A DNA stretch of 64,000 nucleotides from Sphingobacterium hotanense (GTDB lineage: Bacteria; Bacteroidota; Bacteroidia; Sphingobacteriales; Sphingobacteriaceae), in contig NZ_CP030848.1 in NCBI RefSeq assembly GCF_008274825.1, forward strand, positions 4,215,618-4,279,617, in the 5' to 3' direction. The first letter of the stretch is position 1. Every line of letters begins with the position of its first letter. Positions 8,298 to 15,057 of this stretch are shown here, piece after piece. The position numbers were made by a program, and so were the translations under genes. A model generated the notes under the pieces. The model made no database searches. It saw nothing but the letters and a program-made list of their open reading frames with translations, and had not been told where the DNA came from.

Positions 8298-9644
8298 TTA
8301 ATACACTCCAATATATTGGTTTCCTGGTTTGTTCTTCAAGGTAGCTCCAACTTTCATATCGCCTGTTTTCTTATTGAATACATAGACATTTCCATCTTTG
8401 CCAACTTCAGCTACTGCGATAAATACTTCGTCGCCGTAGGTTGCTATATTTTGAATTTGGCGGAATGCCAAGTTCTCCTCTCCCGGAATAGTATATTTTG
8501 TTCCAGAATTATCCTTTAAGTTGATACGAGCGATATGTCCACCTTTTTGTCCTGCAATAGAGTACACCACAAAACCGATTCCATCGCCTACATACTTCCA
8601 AGTTTCGATATAAGAATTCGTTACGCCTAAAGCCTTATCTAGGCTAAACTCAAAAGCATTATCATAGTCATTCGTTGCTGAGTTAATTCGCAAGATTCTA
8701 GACCCTCCAGTAGCTTCGCCTGACGTTGCTTGATACACATGTCCATCCGTACCGATGTATTGCATTGTACTGCGGTATCCGTTTGTATTCGCCTTCGTTT
8801 TTGTGGAAGTAATTAATTTCGGGTTTTTCAGGCTTGGATAATCAAGTACCAAAGTACGAGCATCAACCTTTGCCGCATTTCTGTCTGTCGCAAATACTGG
8901 GTTACCTTTGTCGTCAATGGTAAAACCTGTCGTGTTGATACGAGAAATCTGAACTCCAATATATACCTTATTGCCAGCTTTGTTTACAATAGGAACATCA
9001 ATACGGCTAATATGATACCCCGCTTTTATCTCTGCCTCCGGCAAACGAATCTCCGCAGTAGAAGTATGTGTGATCTTTGGATCATTTAAATCCAAACTAA
9101 TCGCATCAATCTTAGTAGACACTTCTTTGTAAACAAAGTTCGGAGAAGTTCCAGTGAAAACAACAGGGTTTGCCGTACCACGCACAGCAATACCTACACC
9201 AGGAGCAGCAATTAGCCATCTTGGCGACTTGCTCACATAATTGGCTGTAGCGACCTCATTGCCTTCAGGAATAATATTCTTACCACCTCCGACACGATAT
9301 TTGTTGAAAACACCACCGTCGTCACCGGTATACTGAATATTGTATAGGTATTTACCGTCTGGAGAACCCTGCAAACGCGCTGTTCTAGCAGAGCGAACGC
9401 CTTCACCCTGATCAAATACATTCACAGAATATTTAGGGTCTCTTGCTTCATCAACCGTCATGCTGAAAACCATTGTTCCACCATCACCGTCTCCAGCCTC
9501 ATCTTGCATCTTAGCACCAGACACGGTTATCCAGCGATCTACATCCTTAATTTCGCCGCCATTATTATCTTTTTCACAACTGCTAAAAAATACAGTAGAA
9601 GTTACAGCACCTAATATGGCAAACTTTAAAAATTTATTTCTCAT
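8298..9644 (-). CDS. DUF4374 lipoprotein, partner of the siderophore receptor
   Basis: 448 residues with a lipoprotein signal peptide (lipobox FFSSC, Cys23). The rest reads as a beta-propeller-like DUF4374 protein: repeated blades with motifs such as SPDGKYLYNIQYTGD, SPRWLIAAPGVG and NKAGNKVYIGVQISRI. DUF4374 proteins are outer-membrane-associated lipoproteins of Bacteroidota and are typically coded next to TonB-dependent receptors for iron complexes; their exact part in uptake is not established. It starts 11 bp after the receptor stop codon, so the two are co-transcribed from the palindrome-bearing promoter near 12100. Confidence 0.85.
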   Translation of the reverse strand: MRNKFLKFAILGAVTSTVFFSSCEKDNNGGEIKDVDRWITVSGAKMQDEAGDGDGGTMVFSMTVDEARDPKYSVNVFDQGEGVRSARTARLQGSPDGKYLYNIQYTGDDGGVFNKYRVGGGKNIIPEGNEVATANYVSKSPRWLIAAPGVGIAVRGTANPVVFTGTSPNFVYKEVSTKIDAISLDLNDPKITHTSTAEIRLPEAEIKAGYHISRIDVPIVNKAGNKVYIGVQISRINTTGFTIDDKGNPVFATDRNAAKVDARTLVLDYPSLKNPKLITSTKTKANTNGYRSTMQYIGTDGHVYQATSGEATGGSRILRINSATNDYDNAFEFSLDKALGVTNSYIETWKYVGDGIGFVVYSIAGQKGGHIARINLKDNSGTKYTIPGEENLAFRQIQNIATYGDEVFIAVAEVGKDGNVYVFNKKTGDMKVGATLKNKPGNQYIGVY

Positions 9645-9655
9645 ACTGTTATATG

Positions 9656-12076
9656 TTATAATTTACTAATTGAATAATTCAGTTTTAAATAGACTCCACG
9701 TCCTGGTTTTTGCACCCCAAAATTGTCGTAGATCTCCGCATTAAAAATATTTTTCAAATCTACACTCGCGATGAGCTTACGGCTCGGAAAGGTATAGCTT
9801 GCTCCAAAGTTTTGAGAAACCTGCGTCGGTGTAATGAACCACTCTGAATCGAACCAGACCGTACTAAACGGAGCAACATATCCGACGGTATAAAACAGAT
9901 TAAGCTCAGAAGACTTTTGAACCACATTTTTCAAACGATAATGGATATTCCCATTCATCGTAAAGAATGGTTCATTTGGAATTTGCTTATTATAATTATC
10001 ACTCTCTAAACCTGTTATAGGACTATAGCGTTGTTTATTCTTAGAATTGAATTTGGAAAAGTTGAAGTTTACCGCTAGATCTTTATAGGTATACATCAAT
10101 TCACTTTCAAATCCTAACGACTGAGCAGAAGACAAGTTCACAAATTGCGTCAATTCCAGCTCCTGGGAGTTCATCAATTCATTTGCAAATGGCATGATAC
10201 GATCTTTGATATTTCTCCAAAAGGCATTCGCTCCTAATGACACTTTATGTCCCGAAAAATCAAATGTTCCTAGTCTGAAACCTGCATTATAGTTGTCGCT
10301 GATCTCGGGAGAAATCCCCGTATTTGGCAATACGTTTTCTTCAGGGCTACCGAAGGTTTCGCTATCGTCGGGCATACGCACAGCACGCTCTGCCGAAGTT
10401 AACAGAACCACTTGCGGCTTAACTTTATAGGAAACTGCCAAACCATAGCCAGCATTAGTTCTGTTGTTCTTTTCTCTTTCTTCTGATATAACGACTTGAC
10501 CATTGTTAACCGTTCCGACAAAAGAAGTCTTCCCAATCGATTGCTGATAAAGCTTATAAAATAAATTAGTCGTCAACCTGTTGTTCAGCGTTTGCGCTTC
10601 ATAGTTGAAAGAAACGACATTCTTGGAAAAATCATTTTTACTATTCAAACCTGTCTTGCCGACATCCGTAAGAAGATTCTGATCTTTACGGTCAACTGAG
10701 TAGAAAACATGGTTCACAGAAACTCGATGTCCAGTTACAATGTCATAGCTCAAATTCGACCTAATATTTGCGACTTGTCGGTCAATATCTGTCATCATCG
10801 GTCGGCCCTGTTGTGCACCATCGGTATTCCTTACTGGATTTCCGTTGATGTCCAATTGTACATTGCCATCCCAATTATATGCCCAAGGAATAGTGTCTTG
10901 TATATAGGTATTTCGGAAACTGTACACTCCGTTTATGCTTAAGTTCAGCCCTTCTAAACCTAGATTTCTCTTATTGTAACTTAAGCTTAACACGTTGGCA
11001 TTTGCTTCTGAGGTCCTTCCCATATATGGAGTTCCCATAGTTTGCCCATGCTGTATTTCGTTGTATGAATCAGAAATATTATAACCCAAAAAGAATGAAT
11101 CTGCCCATTTCACACCAGTAAATCCAAATTCAAATCGTCCAGAAACAGAACGATAGCCATCGAAGAATCGCTTTGTGCGATAGTACCGGCGCAGAACCCC
11201 ATTTGGCTCAATATATTTTGAGAATTTACCCCAAATTTCGTAATCATTGTCCGAACTCATATATGTTCCAGCAACGCGGGTTGTAAATCCACTTTTTGCA
11301 TCGCGATATATTGCACTAATATCAGATTGGAGCGTATTGAAGGATCCATAAGAAACCGCCGCAGAAAGATTGTTGGTAAGACCGGCTTTTTTCAAAACAA
11401 TATTGATTGCTCCGCCCAACAGATCCCCCGATAGGTGCGCTGGAAGTACACCTTTATAAACTTCGATGCGCTCAATCATCGCAGGAGGGATATTATTTAA
11501 ATTAAAGGAAGAACCATAGGTCGAGATTTCAATTCCATCGATAAAAATACCGACAGAACGTCCAGTCATTCCATTTAGATTATATTGGACTTCCGACCCA
11601 AGACCACCACTTTGTCTAACCCGAACACCTACCGTACGGTCCAGAAGTTCATTAGTCTGTATGTTACGAATTGCTGCTTCTTTTGTTTCAATCACATTTA
11701 CCGCAAAGCCCTTTGTTTCAATCTCTCGCTTGGCGGAGTTTCCCGTTACACGAATCTCGTCCAAACTCACATCGCCACGTGGATCAATATGAATATGTAA
11801 ATCATACTTCTTCTTATCGACATTCAGCGGTAAGTTCTTCGTCTGAACCTCAACAGAAGTTACGGTAATAACTTGTGAGCCATAAGGAACTTCGGCTAGA
11901 AGATACTCGCCTTTCTCATTGGAGACAGAAGCGATTGTGGTGCCTTTTATACGTACTGTAGCCTGTTTAACAGGGGTTCCGTCCAATAAATGTACAATAC
12001 CTTTGATGTTTGCTGTTTGCCCGAAGCAAGCGATTGAACACAGAAAAAAGAATAAGGTAGAGTAAAAAAATTTCAT
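9656..12076 (-). CDS. TonB-dependent outer-membrane receptor, probably for an iron-siderophore
   Basis: 806 residues: signal peptide (1-19, CFGQ), a carboxypeptidase-regulatory-like beta-sandwich (about 22-105), a plug (about 115-230, with VGVRVRQSGGLGSEVQYNLNGMTGR and IFIDGIEIS) and a 22-strand barrel ending in KLNYSISKL. It imports a ligand using proton-motive energy delivered by TonB. Iron-chelate specificity is inferred from the downstream DUF4374 lipoprotein, the divergent PchR-like AraC regulator, and the two Fur-box-like palindromes in the shared 90-bp promoter region. The ligand itself cannot be read from sequence. Confidence 0.9.
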   Translation of the reverse strand: MKFFYSTLFFFLCSIACFGQTANIKGIVHLLDGTPVKQATVRIKGTTIASVSNEKGEYLLAEVPYGSQVITVTSVEVQTKNLPLNVDKKKYDLHIHIDPRGDVSLDEIRVTGNSAKREIETKGFAVNVIETKEAAIRNIQTNELLDRTVGVRVRQSGGLGSEVQYNLNGMTGRSVGIFIDGIEISTYGSSFNLNNIPPAMIERIEVYKGVLPAHLSGDLLGGAINIVLKKAGLTNNLSAAVSYGSFNTLQSDISAIYRDAKSGFTTRVAGTYMSSDNDYEIWGKFSKYIEPNGVLRRYYRTKRFFDGYRSVSGRFEFGFTGVKWADSFFLGYNISDSYNEIQHGQTMGTPYMGRTSEANANVLSLSYNKRNLGLEGLNLSINGVYSFRNTYIQDTIPWAYNWDGNVQLDINGNPVRNTDGAQQGRPMMTDIDRQVANIRSNLSYDIVTGHRVSVNHVFYSVDRKDQNLLTDVGKTGLNSKNDFSKNVVSFNYEAQTLNNRLTTNLFYKLYQQSIGKTSFVGTVNNGQVVISEEREKNNRTNAGYGLAVSYKVKPQVVLLTSAERAVRMPDDSETFGSPEENVLPNTGISPEISDNYNAGFRLGTFDFSGHKVSLGANAFWRNIKDRIMPFANELMNSQELELTQFVNLSSAQSLGFESELMYTYKDLAVNFNFSKFNSKNKQRYSPITGLESDNYNKQIPNEPFFTMNGNIHYRLKNVVQKSSELNLFYTVGYVAPFSTVWFDSEWFITPTQVSQNFGASYTFPSRKLIASVDLKNIFNAEIYDNFGVQKPGRGVYLKLNYSISKL

Positions 12077-12108
12077 TATACCAGATTAATACCTAATTTT
12101 GGAGCATC

Positions 12109-12127
12109 ATTTAGAACAAGTCTAAAT
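12109..12127. promoter_or_regulatory. Candidate iron-regulator operator, copy 1
   Basis: ATTTAGA-ACAAG-TCTAAAT, a perfect 7-5-7 inverted repeat. It lies 33 bp upstream of the receptor start and 40 bp upstream of the divergent araC start. The same pattern recurs at 12142-12160 and 17477-17495. A Fur-type or AraC-type binding site is inferred. Confidence 0.6.
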
Positions 12128-12141
12128 AAATGTTGCTGCAA

Positions 12142-12160
12142 ATCTAGAATTATTCTAAAT
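12142..12160. promoter_or_regulatory. Candidate iron-regulator operator, copy 2
   Basis: ATCTAGA-ATTAT-TCTAAAT, the same 7-5-7 palindrome with one mismatch. Its centre is 33 bp (about three helix turns) from copy 1 and it ends 6 bp before the araC start codon, which suggests repression of araC. Confidence 0.6.
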
Positions 12161-12166
12161 AGCAAA

Positions 12167-13108
12167 ATGACGCAATCAGAAAAAAAAGCTACACATTCAG
12201 AAATATTGGGCATCCCTGAAGCCACCGACGAGCATAGCATTATGGCTCTAGGAACAGAGATGTATTTCACGGTGCTGGAAGGAAGGCAGCGCTTTTCTTT
12301 CAATAGCCCCGTGGATGGTTATTTGAATGTACTGATTGCCGAAAACTCCACCAATGTAAGCTTACAGGTACGACAGCAGCAATATATATTGCATGCGGAT
12401 GAAAACCTGCTCAAGCACCTCCAAAAAGGAACAGCAATTGACGTCAAAAGCCTCTCCTCCGACTGCACCCTACTCCTCCTTATCATTCCAAGCGAGAAGA
12501 TACTGTCTTTCCACAAAACCTATTCGGAACAGGAAGAGCGCTTCGAAAATGGTTTATTAACCAAATCAGATAAGCGCATCAGTCTAGCTGTAAATCAAAT
12601 CATTGATCTATACGCTGCCGATTCTTTTATCAACCAACTGCGCGTGCAGTCGCTCCTGTTGGAGACCATTGTCCATCAAATCGAAGGCCTATACGCCGAA
12701 AATGAGAACAAAGAACTGATCGCCAACAAAAACCATTACGAGAGAATTGTGCTGGTAAAACAGTTGATCGACGAAGACATCTCCCAAAACCATTCGATAT
12801 CCAGCCTCGCAAAATATGCCGGCACCAACGAACAGTATTTAAAGCAACATTTCAAGCAATATTACGGAAAGACCGTCATGAACTACATCACCGAGAAAAA
12901 GATGGAGCATGCTAAGTCCCTAATATTGACCGGCAAACATCGCATCTCCGATGTTGCCCGCATGACCGGCTACAAACACTCCACCCACTTCACCACCGCC
13001 TTCAAAAAGTATTTCGGAATTATCCCAAATTCCCTGAGATACACCTTCCTCGTTGCGCACGAAGGAATAACGGAAATGGTAGATATGTTAGGGAAAATTT
13101 CTTTATAG
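12167..13108 (+). CDS. AraC-family transcriptional regulator, PchR-like
   Basis: 313 residues, cytoplasmic. The C-terminal part (about 210-300) is a standard two-HTH AraC DNA-binding domain: HSISSLAKYAGTNEQYLKQHFKQYYG, then RISDVARMTGYKHSTHFTTAFKKYFG. The N-terminal part is a sensor region without a clear cupin motif, as in PchR-type regulators that respond to ferric siderophores. It is divergent from the receptor operon and separated from it by 90 bp that hold two palindromes, so it probably activates the receptor gene and is itself iron-controlled. Its TAG stop codon is the first base triplet of a heptad-repeat element. Confidence 0.88.
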   Translation: MTQSEKKATHSEILGIPEATDEHSIMALGTEMYFTVLEGRQRFSFNSPVDGYLNVLIAENSTNVSLQVRQQQYILHADENLLKHLQKGTAIDVKSLSSDCTLLLLIIPSEKILSFHKTYSEQEERFENGLLTKSDKRISLAVNQIIDLYAADSFINQLRVQSLLLETIVHQIEGLYAENENKELIANKNHYERIVLVKQLIDEDISQNHSISSLAKYAGTNEQYLKQHFKQYYGKTVMNYITEKKMEHAKSLILTGKHRISDVARMTGYKHSTHFTTAFKKYFGIIPNSLRYTFLVAHEGITEMVDMLGKISL

Positions 13109-13200
13109 ATATTAGACATTGTCTTAGATAATAGATTTTAGACATTAGAGTATGGCGGCTAGAGATAGGTGCCATAGGTCTTATTACTAAGTACTAAACT
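13105..13200 (+). repeat. Mosaic intergenic element, left part (cut by the IS110 element)
   Basis: Starts at the araC stop codon with a degenerate TTAGAYA heptad array (13105-13150), then the core AGAGTATGGCGGCTAG, then the second module CCATAGGTCT plus ACTAAAT-type heptads (13171-13200). The remaining modules continue on the far side of the transposon at 14659-15057. Compare the uninterrupted copy at 33367-33857. Confidence 0.75.
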
Positions 13201-13294
13201 GATATATGAATTTGTAGAATTATAACTGCGTGGAATAAAAATCAAGAAGACCACAACTTTGTTTCCATTATAGTATTAATTATAGAACATAATT

Positions 13295-14413
13295 ATGGAA
13301 AAATTTTGTGGTCTTGATGTACATAAAGATAGTGTTTTTATGTGCGGTTTAAGTGAAAACAACGAAAAGTATGAAGAAGTTTTTAAAACTTTAACCCCTG
13401 ACCTTGAACGGCTTCGTGACACGCTTGTTGATCATGGTGTCGGACTCGGAGCCATGGAGAGCACCAGTATTTATTGGTACCCGTTATGGAATATTCTAGA
13501 ATCGGATTTTGATGTTAAATTGATCAATCCACTGTTCATCAAGCAGGTTCCTGGAAGGAAGTCCGATGTCAAGGATGCCGAGTGGATCGCTACGGTATTG
13601 ATGAAGGATCTGATTAAAGGGAGCTTTGTTCCTCCAAGCATCATCCAACAATTGCGGCTTTACAACCGTAAGATTACCAAGCTCAACAAACAATTGCGTC
13701 GCAGTGAACAGGAAATGGATGAGATGCTTCAAAGATGCAACATCCGTTTGAGCAATTACGTCTCTGATATCGGCTGCAAGTCCATGAAGAAAGTTGTTCA
13801 GGCTATCGCTAAGAATCATTTGAACCTGGATTATTTATTGAGCTTGGTCCATGCTCGGATTGTTAGGAAGAGCGGCGCGGAAACGATCCGAGCTTCGCTT
13901 ACAGGAACATTCACTTCAGTAGACATCGAGATATTGAGGATGATCGTGGAGGATCTCAATTTCCACCATGATCAGCTCGAATTCTGCAAGAAAGAGTTAC
14001 TGAAGCTATGCTATCAGCATTTCAATCTTCAAATGGAACTATTGGTGACCATACCTGGAGTGAAAGAGCACGCAGCTGCCTGTACCATTTCTGAAATAGG
14101 GACGGACATGAAATTCTTTACATCGGCAACAGCCTTAGTAGGCTGGACCGGTCTTAGACCGCGGAACGACCAAAGTGCGGGTAAGATTAAAGGAAGAAAG
14201 ACCCTACACGGAAATAAATATCTTCGCTTAATGCTCGTACAATGTGCTTGGGGAGCATCCAGAACAAAGGGAAGCGCTTTTATGGCGCGATATCAACGAT
14301 TCAGAAAAAGAATGCACCACAACAAAGCGCTTATAGCAAATGCTAGAAAGCTGTTGGTGATAATTTGGAACATATTAGCCAAAAAGGAACCCTATTTTGC
14401 TCAGGCAATCTAG
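13295..14413 (+). CDS. IS110-family transposase
   Basis: 372 residues with the two IS110 domains. The N-terminal RuvC-like DEDD domain shows Asp8 (CGLDVHKD), Glu55 (AMESTS), Asp91 and Asp94 (GRKSDVKDAEW). The C-terminal Transposase_20 domain shows VTIPGVKEHAA, then FTSATALVGWTGLRPRNDQSAGK with Ser294, the position of the catalytic serine in characterised family members. IS110 transposases act with an element-coded guide RNA (bridge RNA or seekRNA) that chooses the target. All catalytic residues are present and the frame is intact, so it is probably active. Confidence 0.93.
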   Translation: MEKFCGLDVHKDSVFMCGLSENNEKYEEVFKTLTPDLERLRDTLVDHGVGLGAMESTSIYWYPLWNILESDFDVKLINPLFIKQVPGRKSDVKDAEWIATVLMKDLIKGSFVPPSIIQQLRLYNRKITKLNKQLRRSEQEMDEMLQRCNIRLSNYVSDIGCKSMKKVVQAIAKNHLNLDYLLSLVHARIVRKSGAETIRASLTGTFTSVDIEILRMIVEDLNFHHDQLEFCKKELLKLCYQHFNLQMELLVTIPGVKEHAAACTISEIGTDMKFFTSATALVGWTGLRPRNDQSAGKIKGRKTLHGNKYLRLMLVQCAWGASRTKGSAFMARYQRFRKRMHHNKALIANARKLLVIIWNILAKKEPYFAQAI

Positions 14414-14660
14414 CAGGCCTTTTAAAGGAAAGTACCAAGGCCCTAGTATTTATGGTGGACTATACCCCGATTTCTAAACTGGCATAATAAGGAACTTTCT
14501 GGCAAGAAATTGCGTGTGAGCTAAAAGCTCGTAGAGAAAATTATTATTATTTAAAAGCGAACTAGGCAAATGCCTGGTAAAGCAAGACTATGCCTAATCA
14601 AATAGAAACAAGCCTTTAGATGATCTTTAAAGGCTTGTTCGATTAGTATTTATAGAGGAA
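14414..14660 (+). ncRNA. Candidate bridge/seekRNA region of the IS110 element
   Basis: The 3' non-coding end of the element is rich in small stems. GGCCTT/AAGGCC lies just after the stop codon, GAGCT-AAA-AGCTC near 14520, AGGCA/TGCCT near 14565, and a strong 12-bp stem starting AACAAGCC lies at about 14607-14639. IS1111-type elements code their guide RNA in this position. The exact ends, loops and guides were not determined, so this is an inference from layout and folding potential. Confidence 0.4.
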
Positions 14661-15057
14661 ATACTAAATACTACTTCTGAACCAAGGATACAAGGATGGA
14701 CAGGATCTGTACATACCTGCTGTTACTGAATAGCATATGACACCCCTTTCTTACCCATATCATAGCCAATTCGGAGCGGTTATGATTGGGGTTTGAATTG
14801 GGTTTGAGATGGGAGTAAGTAAACCAGTTTACGACTAGGTCAAGACAAAAAGTACCGAAAAGTATCGTAGTGAATATTTAACCTTTAAACCCGATCCTAC
14901 CAATCCTTTTATCCTTCCTTTCCTGGTATTCAAGACAAACTTTCCCTTCTTCAAATCAAAACATCCTTCCTTCAAAAACATAAAAGCAAAAAAAACGCCC
15001 AGAAAAACAGGGCGCCATACTCTTATATCTAAAATCTTATATCTAATCTAAAATCTA
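14659..15057. repeat. Mosaic intergenic element, right part
   Basis: Continues the element cut at 13200. In order: ACTAAAT heptads (14659-14674); an AACCAAGGATACAAGGATG half-hairpin (14676-14708); a G/T-rich TTTGAATTGGG module with GGAGCGGTTATGATTGGG (14741-14815); the complementary half ATCCTTCCTTTCCTGG (about 14896-14937); a CGCCC/GGGCG stem (14996-15014); and an inverted TCTAAAA-type heptad array (15016-15057) that supplies the TAG stop of the next gene. No open reading frame is credible in this 640-bp gap. Confidence 0.75.
14996..15014 (-). terminator. Terminator-like stem after the siderophore receptor
   Basis: CGCCC at 14996-15000 pairs with GGGCG at 15010-15014. Read on the minus strand it is followed by eight or more T. 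A near-identical stem (18917-18939) occurs in the copy downstream of nagB, so it belongs to the repeat element. Confidence 0.65.

Larger units (their letters stand above)
13200..14660 (+). mobile_element. IS110-family insertion sequence (ends approximate)
   Basis: The boundaries are inferred from where the surrounding intergenic repeat is interrupted: its ACTAAAT heptads stop near 13200 and resume near 14659. That gives about 1.46 kb, normal for IS110 elements. No terminal inverted repeats are visible, as expected for this family. The transposase is at 13295-14413, with only about 95 bp before it and about 245 bp after it; the long 3' non-coding end is the arrangement of the IS1111 subgroup. 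Confidence 0.75.

Noticed and set aside
13105..13200. Regularly spaced short repeats considered as a CRISPR array
   Set aside because: Units are 7 bp with no unique spacers and no cas genes in the window.
14700..14990. Possible small gene in the 640-bp gap after the IS110 transposase
   Set aside because: Frames are short and interrupted, and the sequence is accounted for by repeat modules shared with non-coding gaps elsewhere.
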